A stretch of 64,000 bases of DNA from Bog-473 sp963755495 (GTDB taxonomy: Bacteria > Actinomycetota > Acidimicrobiia > Acidimicrobiales > RAAP-2), in contig CAVWJS010000011.1 of assembly GCA_963755495.1 (NCBI GenBank), positions 1 through 64,000 of the forward strand. Reading direction: 5' to 3'. Below the pieces are notes generated by a model. The model worked only from the letters and a program-made list of their open reading frames with translations, was not told the origin of the DNA and ran no database searches. Below, one piece after another: positions 55,401 through 64,000 of the stretch (position 1 is its first letter; every line of letters begins with the position of its first letter). Both the position numbers and the translations under genes were made by a program.

Positions 55401-56195
55401 TCAGGCCGTGACGGCGGCGAAACGGTACCCGACGCCGCGGACGGTGGTGATGAGGACCGGCACGGAAGGGTCAGCCTCAATGCGGGAGCGGAGCCGTTTT
55501 ATGTGCACATCGAGCGTCTTGGTGTCGCCGATGTAGTCGGTGCCCCATACCCGATCGATGAGGACGTCGCGAGTCAGGACGCGGCCGGCGTTCTCAACGA
55601 GAAGGCGGAGTAGCTCGAATTCCTTGCGCCGCAGGTGGACCTCTTCGCCGCGCACGAAGGCGCGGCGTTGGTCGAAGTCCATTTTGATCCCGCTCGATTC
55701 CCAGACGCCCTCACCATCGAGGTCAGCGACGCCGCTTTGCTCGACGGCGTCGGGACCGCCCGGCGCACGACGCAGGACGGCACGCATGCGCGCCACGAGC
55801 TCGCGCAGCCGGTAGGGCTTCGTGACGTAGTCGTCGGCTCCCATCTCGAGGGCGACGACGGTGTCGATTTCGGTTCCTTTGGCGGTGACCATAATGATGG
55901 GCACGCGCGAGCGGGAGCGTACGGCACGGCACACGTCGACGCCCGACATCTTGGGCAGCATGAGGTCCAACAGGAGTATGTCGGGGTTGGTCTCGTCGAA
56001 GAGGCGGAGGGCTTCTGCACCATCGTGGGCGACAATGACGCGGAACCCCTCATTGGTGAGTCCGATCACCAATGCATCGATGAAGGATTCTTCATCCTCG
56101 GCCAGCAAGACGCGGATCGGGCCGTCCGCTCCGGCGCGCACGGCCGAGTGCTTTTGCTTACTCCCGCCCTGCTTACCCGTGCTCTGCTTAGTCAT
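55401..56195 (-). CDS. Response regulator, RegX3/PhoP-like
   Basis: A product of 264 residues. Receiver domain with LLAEDEESFIDALVIGL, phospho-Asp in ILLLDLMLPKMSGVDV, and KPYRLRELVARMRAVL. C-terminal OmpR-type winged helix (VHLRRKEFELLRLLVENAGR ... DVHIKRLRSRIEADPSVPVL). Translationally coupled to the kinase gene (ATGA). By context likely phosphate-responsive (inference). Confidence 0.9.
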   Translation of the reverse strand: MTKQSTGKQGGSKQKHSAVRAGADGPIRVLLAEDEESFIDALVIGLTNEGFRVIVAHDGAEALRLFDETNPDILLLDLMLPKMSGVDVCRAVRSRSRVPIIMVTAKGTEIDTVVALEMGADDYVTKPYRLRELVARMRAVLRRAPGGPDAVEQSGVADLDGEGVWESSGIKMDFDQRRAFVRGEEVHLRRKEFELLRLLVENAGRVLTRDVLIDRVWGTDYIGDTKTLDVHIKRLRSRIEADPSVPVLITTVRGVGYRFAAVTA

Positions 56196-57697
56196 GCGAG
56201 GCGATCCGTGTGGAGCGGGAGGACGAGACTAAAGGTGGAACCCTCGCCTTCGCGTGATTCGACATCAACCCATCCCTGATGGTTGTTGGCGACGTGGCGC
56301 ACGATGGAGAGCCCCAGTCCCGTTCCGCCGGTGTCGCGGCTACGACCGTGGTCGACCCGATAGAAGCGCTCGAAAATACGGTCGAGATCGCGGGCGGGAA
56401 TGCCGATGCCGCTGTCTTGCACGGATAGGCGCACGTAGTCACGTTCCTCGCCGCGCCAGTCGTTGCGGTTGGCGACATTGTCGGCACCAACTAGGGCTTG
56501 TTCCCCTTCGCCGAGGAGCGGGGCTGTGGTGCTTGACGCCACTGTGGTCCAAGTGGTGTCCGGCGTTGAGGTCTCGGAGCGGAGTGCTGCATCATCGCCG
56601 GCCTCAGCATGTACGGCGGCCGGAGCCGATTCGGGGAGAACGAGGGCAGTCTGTCCCGTATTGGCGGTACCCCGGCGCACTGTGCCGGTCACCACCACCT
56701 TGGAGTCGTCGTAGGAGTAGGTGATGGCGTTCTCGAGGAGGGCGTGCATGGCCGAGACAAGCTGGCGACGTTCGCCGACCACTGCAATGGGGGGAGAGGG
56801 CTCGTGGAGGACGATCTCGATACCGTGCTGATCGGCGGTGGAGCGCACCCGCTCGATGGCGTCCGCCATGACCAGGTTGACCAGTACGGGCTCACGAGAC
56901 GGTGCCTCCTCGGACTCAATGCGCGAGAGATCGAGGAGGTCGTCGATGATGCGGCTGACCCGGAAGGCCTCATTGTGGATGCGCCCGGCCAAGCGCTGTG
57001 CCACCTCAGCGTCGGGCTCGGCGACCAGCGTCTCGGCCAGCAGTCCCAGCGCACCTATCGGCGTCTTCAGTTCATGGCTCACGTTGGCCACGAAGTCGCG
57101 ACGGATCTCTTCGAGCCGTCGGCGCTCGGAGATGTCCTCAATCAGCGCGATGACGCCGAGGGGCCGCCGGCCGTCGTCGATCTGGCGCGCCCGCACCTGC
57201 AGTGTGCGGCGGGGCGGGCCGTAAAGGTCCAGTGTCCGCTCTGCCATACCCTCGTGCCACGCACCCTCGAGGAGCTCGGTCACGGCTTGCGCGGCCAGCG
57301 CGTCGCCGTGTCGACTCACCATGAGCGCATTGGCGCGCCCGTTGCGATAGATGACATTGCCGTTTTCGTCGCAGAGGACGACGCCTTGCGTCAACGTATC
57401 GAGGGAGCGCCTGAGGCGAATGGCGTCCGAGCTCGACTCGGCCACCGACTGCGCGGCCCCACCGGTCACCAGCTCGAGGTAGGCCAGGGCCGTTTCGATG
57501 TTCGACTCGTCCTCGGGCGGATCGAGGCCCAATCTCGATCCGAGCGCCGTCAGCCGTTGCGAAATCGCCCTGCGACCCCAGCGCCGGCCCATCTGGGTGG
57601 CCACCACGATGGCCACGATGAAGAGGACCACGACACCCACGATGATGTAGATGCCGCTGGCCGTGCTCAGCGCAATCAACTCCTCGCCACCGATCAC
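56192..57697 (-). CDS. Sensor histidine kinase, SenX3-like, with an insertion in the ATPase domain
   Basis: TM segment (GIYIIVGVVVLFIVAIVVAT), PAS-like domain, H box VANVSHELKTPIGALGLLAE, N box HALLENAITYSYDDSKVVV, G1 DSGIGIPARDLDRIFERFYR, G2 GGTGLGLSIVRHVANNH. Between the N box and G1 there are about 75 extra residues rich in Ala, Thr and Ser. The GTG start at 57697 is one option; the frame is open to 57775. Confidence 0.88.
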   Translation of the reverse strand: MIGGEELIALSTASGIYIIVGVVVLFIVAIVVATQMGRRWGRRAISQRLTALGSRLGLDPPEDESNIETALAYLELVTGGAAQSVAESSSDAIRLRRSLDTLTQGVVLCDENGNVIYRNGRANALMVSRHGDALAAQAVTELLEGAWHEGMAERTLDLYGPPRRTLQVRARQIDDGRRPLGVIALIEDISERRRLEEIRRDFVANVSHELKTPIGALGLLAETLVAEPDAEVAQRLAGRIHNEAFRVSRIIDDLLDLSRIESEEAPSREPVLVNLVMADAIERVRSTADQHGIEIVLHEPSPPIAVVGERRQLVSAMHALLENAITYSYDDSKVVVTGTVRRGTANTGQTALVLPESAPAAVHAEAGDDAALRSETSTPDTTWTTVASSTTAPLLGEGEQALVGADNVANRNDWRGEERDYVRLSVQDSGIGIPARDLDRIFERFYRVDHGRSRDTGGTGLGLSIVRHVANNHQGWVDVESREGEGSTFSLVLPLHTDRLA

Positions 57698-57856
57698 GAC
57701 CCCCAATATGACAGCCCTGGGACCGCGGCGGGAACCATGACTCAGGAGTGAGGTGGTCAAATTAGTGAGAAACACTGAAAAGCATTGAAACCGTTCATTA
57801 GGCGGTGATGGTCAGCCGGAGATCCCGGTCGATGAAGAGCCTGATGGAGGTGATCG

Positions 57857-58162
57857 ATGTTCCTCGTGTATCTCGCCGGCGCCGCGGCCGATGTCCAGCT
57901 GCACCCGTCGCTGGACTCGCTTCCCGGCGGCGGCACACTGCAGTCGCTCGTCAATGGGTTGGGTGCATGGGCTCTCGTGGCGGCCCTCATCGGTCTCGTC
58001 ATCGGCGCCGCTGCGTGGGCACTCGGCGTCCACTCACAGAACTTCCAACAGTCCATGATCGGCCGAAGAGCCGTTCTTGTATCTGGTATGGCTGCGCTGC
58101 TCATCGGCGCCGCGCCCCAGATCGTCAACTTCTTCTGGGACCAGGGCAGCAACCTTCACTGA
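57857..58162 (+). CDS. Small two-TM protein, VirB2/pilin-like
   Basis: A product of 101 residues. Two hydrophobic helices (ALVAALIGLVIGAAAWALGV; AVLVSGMAALLIGAAPQIVN). The size, topology and place at the head of a type IV secretion-like cluster fit a DUF6112/TrbC-type component. No signal peptide is obvious. Confidence 0.65.
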   Translation: MFLVYLAGAAADVQLHPSLDSLPGGGTLQSLVNGLGAWALVAALIGLVIGAAAWALGVHSQNFQQSMIGRRAVLVSGMAALLIGAAPQIVNFFWDQGSNLH

Positions 58163-58180
58163 GTAGGGGACGCGACCGCC

Positions 58181-59716
58181 ATGCTTGCTCTATCCATCGT
58201 CATGGCCCCGATGGCGGCCACCGCGGTCGGCGCGGCTGGCTGCAGCGGGGTCCAGGCCATAGACCCTCTTTGCTACGCCGCCACTGCGGTGGGGAGCATC
58301 GGTGGGTCGGTGGCCGCGGTCGGGATCGACGCCGTGCTCAATGGGCTAAGCCAGTGGGTGGCGAGCGGGGCCGAATGGTTGCTCTCGCAAATCGGCAACG
58401 TCCTTGTCAGTACCACGTCGATCGATCTCGGAGCCGACTGGTTCTCCCAGCACTACAAGGTCATGACGGCGCTGGCCGGGGTCGTGGTGTTGCCGTTGCT
58501 CTTGGTGTCGACGATGCAGGCGGTCTACCGGCAGAACGCCAGTCAGCTCGTGCGCTCCTTTCTCGTGCAACTTCCACTTGCTCTGCTGCTGGGGGCGGTG
58601 GCGGTGCAGATCGTCATCCTCTGCTTGTCGGCGACAGACGCCCTCTGCACCGAAGTAGCCGGTGGATCGGGCTCTGACGTGAACGCGTTGCTGGACGGCA
58701 TGTCGAAGGGTTTGCTCATCGCTGTCGCTGATCCTGGCATGGCCACGTTTGTGCTCCTTTTGGTTGGGCTCTTGGTGGCAAGTGCTTCGTTCGTGCTCTG
58801 GCTGGAACTTCTGGTGCGTGCCGCCGCCGTTTATGTGGCCGTGCTCTTTCTTCCCTTGGCCATGGCCACATTGGTCTGGCCGTCAGTGGCGCACTGGTGC
58901 CGGCGCCTGGTCGAGACGCTGACCGCCCTGATCCTCTCGAAGTTTGTGATCGTGGCCACGTTGAGTCTGGCCGCCAGTGCAGTGGGGTCGGGCACTGCCG
59001 GAGCCGGCGACGCTGGCTCGGGTTTCGCCTCGGTGCTGGCCGGCGGCGCCCTGCTGGTGCTCGCCACCTTCGTCCCCTTTTCCATTCTCCGTCTCATCCC
59101 TCTGGTCGAAGCGGGGGCAATGGGACATCTGGACGGAGTGCGCCAACGTGCCGTGGCCGGACTCACGCATCTGCCCCACAAAGCGACGAGTTACGCGCTC
59201 AAGAAGGGGATGGAAGCGAATGGCGCCGCCAAGTTGGCGGCGCAGGCCGGCCCACCCGGTACCGGTGCCGACAGCGGGACGGAAGGTTCAGGAACGGGTG
59301 ACATGCGGGGTGGGTCGGTCGGCACGCGGGAACCGCAATGGGATGACTTGCGGCCGTTCGGTGGCCTGATCCCAGAGCATGAAGGTGCACCGGGTTCCGA
59401 AGGAGAATTCATGCAGCGCATGAATGGCGCACCAAAACCCAAGGGGCCCAAGCCACTTCTCCCCTCGCCTGCCGAAGTCCGGGCGGCGAAACAGGCGGCG
59501 GCAGCCGGAGCCAGTGCTGGCGACGGAGGTGGACCGGTCAGCGGTCCCTCTGTAAACGACGGATTGCCGCCCGGGGCGACGCTCATTGGAAAACCCGGGC
59601 CCTATGACCGGCGCTATGCCATCAGCGTTGATGAGCGTGGACCGAAAATATGGGGACTCGCCCCCTTGCTCCCGCGCGAGCAAGCGCCGTCGGCCGACGA
59701 GGCGGCCCCTTCGTGA
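58181..59716 (+). CDS. TrbL/VirB6-like polytopic membrane protein
   Basis: A product of 511 residues. Five or more TM helices (VMTALAGVVVLPLLLVSTMQ; LVRSFLVQLPLALLLGAVAV; FVLLLVGLLVASASFVLWLE; VYVAVLFLPLAMATLVWPSV), then a long Gly/Pro-rich cytosolic tail. Matches the conjugal-transfer TrbL type of actinobacterial loci. The stop overlaps the next start. Confidence 0.75.
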   Translation: MLALSIVMAPMAATAVGAAGCSGVQAIDPLCYAATAVGSIGGSVAAVGIDAVLNGLSQWVASGAEWLLSQIGNVLVSTTSIDLGADWFSQHYKVMTALAGVVVLPLLLVSTMQAVYRQNASQLVRSFLVQLPLALLLGAVAVQIVILCLSATDALCTEVAGGSGSDVNALLDGMSKGLLIAVADPGMATFVLLLVGLLVASASFVLWLELLVRAAAVYVAVLFLPLAMATLVWPSVAHWCRRLVETLTALILSKFVIVATLSLAASAVGSGTAGAGDAGSGFASVLAGGALLVLATFVPFSILRLIPLVEAGAMGHLDGVRQRAVAGLTHLPHKATSYALKKGMEANGAAKLAAQAGPPGTGADSGTEGSGTGDMRGGSVGTREPQWDDLRPFGGLIPEHEGAPGSEGEFMQRMNGAPKPKGPKPLLPSPAEVRAAKQAAAAGASAGDGGGPVSGPSVNDGLPPGATLIGKPGPYDRRYAISVDERGPKIWGLAPLLPREQAPSADEAAPS

Positions 59717-61080
59717 GTGGCGAAGGCTCTCGCTACCGATTTGGGCCACGCGAACGTGGCGGCGCTCTGGCCGGATGGCGGGCCGGGCAAATCTTCACCG
59801 TCGCGGCGGGATTGGTGATTGGGGTGCTCATTCTTCGGGCGCAGCCGAATCCAGCGGGCGTGGGCGTGGGCTTCATCATTCTGGTGGGATGTGGCGCCAT
59901 GGCGACGTGGCCCGTCAGTGGGCGCACGGGTGATCAGTGGCTCCCTGTCGTCGTGCGGTGGGGCACACGGCGAGCGGGTCGGCGCGGCAAGCGAAGGAAG
60001 GATTCTCTGGCGGGACTTCGCTTACTCAGCGTGGGGACGCGCCATATGGGTGTCGTGCACGACTACCGGGACAGGACCCTCTCCGCCTCCCTTTCCCTAC
60101 GTGGCCAAGGTTTCGCCCTCCTCGGACCCGACGAGCAGGATCGCCGAGTGGCCGCGTGGTCGTCGGTTTTGGCCACGCTGGCTCGTGAGGGTTCGCAGAT
60201 CCGACGCGTGCAGTGGTTGGCAGCTTCGTTTCCTGATCAAGGCTTCGGCGTGCGCAACCATCTCTCCACCAATCAGAGGGCCGATCCAGCCTCGGCCTGC
60301 GTGGCCTCGTACGAAGCACTGTTGAACGACATTGACGTCGATGCCTGTACGCACGACGTCGTTCTCACGGTGCAGGTGCGACTGACGAAGTCGGTGGAGA
60401 GTGGTGCCGCCGTCCTCGAACGTGAGATGGCCTCACTGACCCGACTCCTCGCCGATGCCGACGTTGTCGTCGGGGGTGTGCTGGGTGTGGACGATTTCGC
60501 CGCCCGCCTACGGCGCACCTACGAGCCTTTCCCCGAGACGTCAGACGACGTTGTCGTATCCGATGACCCGTGGCCCATGGCCATGGAGGAGGAGTGGACC
60601 TGTGTGCGGGTCGACGGACTGCTGCACGTTACGTTCTGGGTGGCGGAGTGGCCCCGCATCGAAGTGCGGAGCGACTTCCTTGCACCGCTGCTCCTTGGCT
60701 CAGCGCGCGCCACTCTGTCGGTGGTCATGGAGCCTCTGGGTCCTGAAAAGGCGGTGCGTAAGGTCGAAGCCTCGCGGACAGCCGATCTGGCCGACGCCGA
60801 ATTACGGCGGCGCAGTGGCTTCATGTCCACGGCCCGCCACTCTCGCGAGTCGGAAGTGCTGGCCCGCCGCGAGAGCGAACTGGCCGATGGGCACGCATCG
60901 TTTCGCTATTCAGGTTTCCTTACTGTCTCGGCTGTTTCCGAATCCGAACTGGTGGCGGCTTGTGACGTGGTGCAGCACGCCGCGAGCCAGGCCCGTCTGG
61001 TGATCCGCCGGCTCTACGGCGATCAAGCCAACGCGTATACGTGCACGCTGCCTTTAGCTCGCGGTCTCGCCGGGCGGTGA
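59713..61080 (+). CDS. SCO6880-family type IV secretion-like protein
   Basis: A product of 455 residues. GTG start overlapping the previous stop. YRFGPRERGGALAGWRAGQI followed by TM helices (TVAAGLVIGVLILRAQPNP; GVGFIILVGCGAMATWPVS), then a soluble domain. This N-terminal block is characteristic of the SCO6880 family, found beside VirB4/VirD4 genes in actinobacteria. Confidence 0.8.
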   Translation: MSGEGSRYRFGPRERGGALAGWRAGQIFTVAAGLVIGVLILRAQPNPAGVGVGFIILVGCGAMATWPVSGRTGDQWLPVVVRWGTRRAGRRGKRRKDSLAGLRLLSVGTRHMGVVHDYRDRTLSASLSLRGQGFALLGPDEQDRRVAAWSSVLATLAREGSQIRRVQWLAASFPDQGFGVRNHLSTNQRADPASACVASYEALLNDIDVDACTHDVVLTVQVRLTKSVESGAAVLEREMASLTRLLADADVVVGGVLGVDDFAARLRRTYEPFPETSDDVVVSDDPWPMAMEEEWTCVRVDGLLHVTFWVAEWPRIEVRSDFLAPLLLGSARATLSVVMEPLGPEKAVRKVEASRTADLADAELRRRSGFMSTARHSRESEVLARRESELADGHASFRYSGFLTVSAVSESELVAACDVVQHAASQARLVIRRLYGDQANAYTCTLPLARGLAGR

Positions 61081-61111
61081 AGGCGATGATGGCAGCGGGG
61101 AGTGGTCCTCA

Positions 61112-61444
61112 TTAGTCCTCTTTCCCAGATTCGGGTGTGTCGAGAGCTGGTGCGCCCGGAGCAGGGGAGGCGCGAAAGGGGTCCTCAAGGGCATCGAGTC
61201 GCTCCTCCCAGAATCGCTCATAGGACTGGATCCAGTCGGCAGCTTGGACCAAGGGCAGGGCGACCAAATGACAAAGATGCCGACGCCCGGCGATGGTCTG
61301 CGCGACCAAGCCGGCCCGCTCCAGCACCTTGATGTGCTTGGAGGCCGCGGCGAGTGACATGGTCAACGGCTCGGCCAGCTCTCCGACGGTCAGCGGGTGC
61401 TCGGCCAACCGGTTCAGCATCTCGCGGCGGGCGCTACTGGCCAA
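61112..61444 (-). CDS. ArsR-family transcriptional regulator
   Basis: A product of 110 residues from TTG 61444. Winged HTH: ARREMLNRLAEHPLTVGELA, EPLTMSLAAASKHIKVLERA, GLVAQTIAGRRHLCHLVALP. Homologues usually start earlier with a helix like the in-frame VDHFGNLDGIFHALAS just upstream, but no start codon lies there, so the N-terminus is uncertain. Two dyads upstream are likely operators. Confidence 0.85.
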   Translation of the reverse strand: MASSARREMLNRLAEHPLTVGELAEPLTMSLAAASKHIKVLERAGLVAQTIAGRRHLCHLVALPLVQAADWIQSYERFWEERLDALEDPFRASPAPGAPALDTPESGKED

Positions 61445-61478
61445 GGCGTGAAAGATGCCATCGAGGTTCCCGAAGTGA

Positions 61479-61494
61479 TCAACCGTATGGTTGA
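61479..61494. promoter_or_regulatory. Operator dyad 1
   Basis: tcaaccgtatggttga, perfect 6-bp arms with a 4-bp centre, near the start of the ArsR gene. Confidence 0.65.
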
Positions 61495-61517
61495 AGATAG
61501 CAGAATGTGCCCCATCA

Positions 61518-61533
61518 TCAACCAGTTGGTTGA
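61518..61533. promoter_or_regulatory. Operator dyad 2
   Basis: tcaaccagttggttga, the same half-sites as dyad 1, centres 39 bp apart, in the gap between arsR and dedA. The repeated sequence supports a shared regulator for both directions. Confidence 0.65.
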
Positions 61534-61648
61534 GGTCCAGGGAAAAGTCATCCTCTGGGTGGACTCGCGGGCAGAGCGGGACACGCGAGAATGGGCGGTG
61601 CCTTCAACCTGCCTTGCGCCGTCCGTCCCCCCGCTGCACCGCTGATCC

Positions 61649-62275
61649 ATGGAGCACTTTCTCGAAACATGGGGCTACCTCGCGGTCTTCGTCCTGAGCT
61701 TCGTCTCGTCGATGGGCCTGCCTGTCGGCGCTGAAGTCGCCATCATCTATGGCGGGGTGCTGGCCAGCGGCCAAGTACCGCATGAACCCCATCACCTCAA
61801 TCTGGTGGCGGTCATCGTCGTGGCAGTGCTGGCTGAAGTGTTGGGGTCATTGGCCGGCTACTTGATCGGGTACTTCGGCGGACGCCCGCTGGTCGACCGA
61901 CTGGGCAAGTACGTCTTGCTCACCCATAGGGATCTCGACCGGGCTGAGGCCTGGTTCAATCGGCGTGGCGAGCCCGTGGTGCTCTTCGGCCGGTTCATCC
62001 CGCTCCTGCGCTCGTTCGTCTCTTTCGCGGCGGGGCTGGCGGAAATGGCCATCGCAAAGTTCATCCTCTTCACGGTGGTTGGCTGTGCCGTCTGGTGCGC
62101 TGCCCTCACCACCGTCGGCTACGAGCTCGGCAGCAGTTATCGCCACGTCCTTAATGGGTTCAGCGATGCCGGATATGTCTTGGCCGTGCTCGCCGTGCTC
62201 GCCGTGCTCGCGCTGTTCATTCACCGCCTACGCGTCGTGCGGACAGAGAAGGCGGAGCGAGCCTCACGCGCGTAG
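61649..62275 (+). CDS. DedA-family membrane protein
   Basis: A product of 208 residues. Signature GEPVVLFGRFIPLLRSFVSF with the conserved R, E and amphipathic parts, and PVGAEVAIIYGGVLASG. Five TM helices; DedA proteins are lipid-flippase-like and support envelope homeostasis. The last helix contains LAVLAVLAVLA from a 9-bp tandem repeat. It interrupts the secretion cluster together with the ArsR gene. Confidence 0.88.
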   Translation: MEHFLETWGYLAVFVLSFVSSMGLPVGAEVAIIYGGVLASGQVPHEPHHLNLVAVIVVAVLAEVLGSLAGYLIGYFGGRPLVDRLGKYVLLTHRDLDRAEAWFNRRGEPVVLFGRFIPLLRSFVSFAAGLAEMAIAKFILFTVVGCAVWCAALTTVGYELGSSYRHVLNGFSDAGYVLAVLAVLAVLALFIHRLRVVRTEKAERASRA

Positions 62276-62395
62276 CCGTCTACGGACTCGCACCACATGG
62301 GCAAATTCCCAATTGCCCCACGGTTCATCGCGGCGAGAAGAGCAGACACGTCTTAGCCCCGTTGGTTGAAACGTGGCAACCGTTCTTTTCACGCC

Positions 62396-63667
62396 ATGAA
62401 CCGAATGCCACGAGTGCCCGCCCATCAGGTCACCACGCGCAACCTGGGCGCGGCGTACCCCTTCATTGCTGAAGCGGGTTTGGGCCAGCGCGGCGTTGTC
62501 GTCGGGGACGATCTCCTCGGAGGATCCTTCGTCTTCGATCCCTTCGAGCTCTACACGCAAGGGGTCGTCTCCAATCCCAATATGGTCGTGTTCGGTCAGA
62601 TCGGCCGAGGCAAGAGCGCTTTCGTCAAGACCTTTCTGTGGCGCCAAGCGGTCTTCGGGCGCCGCGCCTGGGTGGTTGACCCCAAGGGAGAGTACGGCGA
62701 TCTGGCGGCGGCCTGGGGTGTGCGTCCGGTGGCGCTGCGACCCGGAGGATCCATCCGGCTCAACCCGCTCGACGCCGGGCCTGAGCGTCCGGAAGAAGAC
62801 GGTCCTGGCGGCACGGCTCGCCGCCAGATGGAGCTACTCACCTCGCTTGCCTGCGCCTGCCTCGCCCGGAACTTGCTGCCCCGTGAACGCGCCGCCCTCG
62901 GCCTCGCCCTTTCCGAGGCGACCGTGCGGACGCAGAGCCCGACAGTGCCGTCGGTGGTGGAGGCCCTTCTCGGCCCCACGGCAGAGGCAGCGGGTTCCTT
63001 GCACACTGGATTGCGCGAGCTCTTGGAGGACGGACGCGACGTGGCTCTCGAGCTTCGCCGCTTGGTCCATGGGGATTTGCGCGGGATGTTTGACGGACCC
63101 ACGACGCCGGGGCTCGACCTTTCAGCCCCTCTGGTGATCCTCGACCTCTCAGCTCTCTACACGTCGACTGCGTTAGGGGTGCTGATGGCCTGCGCCACGG
63201 CATGGCTCCAGGCCGCGCTGGCGCGCACCGCATTGGACTCGGGTCCGAGCGGACAGGTGTTTCTGGTAGTCGACGAGGCCTGGGCCATCCTCTCCAACCT
63301 CGGCGTGGCGCGTTGGCTGCAGTCGTCGTGGAAGTTGTCGCGAGCTCTCGGCGTCTCCAATGTGGCCGTGCTGCACCGGGTCTCAGACCTGCATTCCGTC
63401 GGAGCATCCGATTCCGAGCAGGTCGCATTGGCGCAGGGACTCCTGGCGGATTCTGAGACGCGCGTCATCTACGCCCAATCACCGGGAGAGCTCAGCGTTG
63501 CCTCAGACCTGTTGTCGCTCTCGACGACTGAAGCGGAGCTCCTACCGCAACTTCGGCGAGGCGTCGCTCTATGGAAAGTGGGCCAGGGCTCGTTCTTGGT
63601 TCAGCACCGGTTGAGCGCGATGGAGCGATTGCTGGTCAACACCGACGCGGCGATGGGCGCCGGCTGA
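62396..63667 (+). CDS. VirB4-like ATPase of a type IV secretion-like system
   Basis: A product of about 423 residues. Walker A VVFGQIGRGKSAFVKTFLWR, DPKGEYGDLAAAWGVRP (motif of VirB4/TraC types), Walker B VFLVVDEAWAILS and a late sensor TRVIYAQSPGELSVASDLLS. Start taken as ATG 62396, 11th codon of the longer frame. Powers transfer or pilus assembly. Confidence 0.85.
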   Translation: MNRMPRVPAHQVTTRNLGAAYPFIAEAGLGQRGVVVGDDLLGGSFVFDPFELYTQGVVSNPNMVVFGQIGRGKSAFVKTFLWRQAVFGRRAWVVDPKGEYGDLAAAWGVRPVALRPGGSIRLNPLDAGPERPEEDGPGGTARRQMELLTSLACACLARNLLPRERAALGLALSEATVRTQSPTVPSVVEALLGPTAEAAGSLHTGLRELLEDGRDVALELRRLVHGDLRGMFDGPTTPGLDLSAPLVILDLSALYTSTALGVLMACATAWLQAALARTALDSGPSGQVFLVVDEAWAILSNLGVARWLQSSWKLSRALGVSNVAVLHRVSDLHSVGASDSEQVALAQGLLADSETRVIYAQSPGELSVASDLLSLSTTEAELLPQLRRGVALWKVGQGSFLVQHRLSAMERLLVNTDAAMGAG

Positions 63668-63671
63668 TTGC

Positions 63672-64000
63672 GTGCCGGCGCTCTCCGATGCAATTCTCCC
63701 ACTCACCCTCGGCGGAGCACTCTTTGCCGCGATCTCCTGGCCAGGCGCCGCCACACTTCCGTGGCACAAGAAGTCCCACGCGAGAGGCGCCCGTTGGGCG
63801 ACGCGTCGCGACCTGCGCTCCGTGCTGATTCAGCACAACGCTGCACACCCCGGTCGCCTGGCCCTGGGCACGGTACCCGGCATGTTGCATCCAGCCCTGG
63901 TGGTGTCCGAGCAGGCCCAGTCAGTGGTCGTGGTAGGTCCGACCCAGAGCGGGAAGACGACGGCGCTCGCCATCCCGGCGATCCTGGCTTGGGAAGGACC
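63672..64000 (+). CDS. VirD4/TraG-like coupling ATPase (partial, runs off the window)
   Basis: First 109 codons. N-terminal hydrophobic segment (ILPLTLGGALFAAISWPGAA), then ARWATRRDLRSVLIQHN and Walker A VVVVGPTQSGKTTALAIPAI. This is the start of the type IV coupling protein. GTG 63672 lies 5 bp after the VirB4-like stop. The gene continues past the right edge. Confidence 0.85.
   Translation, partial: MPALSDAILPLTLGGALFAAISWPGAATLPWHKKSHARGARWATRRDLRSVLIQHNAAHPGRLALGTVPGMLHPALVVSEQAQSVVVVGPTQSGKTTALAIPAILAWEG

Noticed and set aside
56609..57751. Long open frame of 380 codons on the plus strand
   Set aside because: It is antisense to the histidine kinase, whose H, N and G boxes are clear. 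High GC keeps the opposite frame open.
1..64000. CRISPR array
   Set aside because: No regularly spaced repeats of 25-40 bp were seen; the repeats found are att-like, IS ends or short tandem units.

Overview
The window is GC-rich actinobacterial DNA. An F420-type LLM oxidoreductase, a SenX3/RegX3-like two-component pair, a chromosomal actinobacterial type IV secretion-like locus and an actinobacterial conjugative-element backbone all point that way. A member of Acidimicrobiia or a relative is my inference; no 16S rRNA gene is present.

Left chromosomal part (1-19,977): tRNA-Phe and tRNA-Asp; pirin; rsgA; an rRNA-leader-like promoter ahead of a UvrD/HelD-like helicase; a lipoprotein; an SGNH hydrolase; a bioA-bioF-bioD operon read leftward; an LLM oxidoreductase; a 2-hydroxyacid dehydrogenase with a membrane protein; a DHDPS-family enzyme; and two small catabolic-looking clusters, each next to a TetR regulator.

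Mobile part (19,978-45,888): an integrated element of about 25.9 kb sits in the 3' end of tRNA-Glu, bounded by a 16-bp direct repeat. Its left half carries cargo: two tiny ORFs with an MFS transporter, a two-gene unknown operon behind a palindromic operator, a type I restriction-modification system (M-S-R) and orphan genes. Its right half is a conjugative backbone: a run of tiny membrane genes, a DNA-transfer ATPase, a replication-relaxation protein, a DNA methyltransferase, an RHH protein, an XRE regulator with an ImmA-type peptidase, and a large serine recombinase next to the tRNA. The element is decayed. An IS21-family element splits one gene, and an IS256-family element splits the transfer ATPase.

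The most interesting point is at the att site. The crossover core lies inside the recombinase reading frame. In the integrated state the recombinase ends in codons borrowed from tRNA-Glu. In the excised circle the same frame would read into a different tail of about 35 residues encoded at the left end of the element. A diverged copy of that tail, changed mostly in a protein-like way, lies 2 kb inside the element.

Right chromosomal part (45,889-64,000): ctaA and ctaB, a membrane-anchored redoxin, an ABC exporter, serS, two VOC proteins, a PAS-GGDEF-EAL protein and senX3/regX3-like genes. It ends in a type IV secretion-like locus (pilin-like, TrbL/VirB6-like, SCO6880-like, VirB4-like, VirD4-like) that is interrupted by an arsR/dedA pair.

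Many genes, including chromosomal ones such as bioD, bioF and bioA, carry single-base frameshifts. Some of these are probably assembly indels, so 'pseudogene' calls based only on frameshifts are tentative. The two IS insertions are real interruptions.
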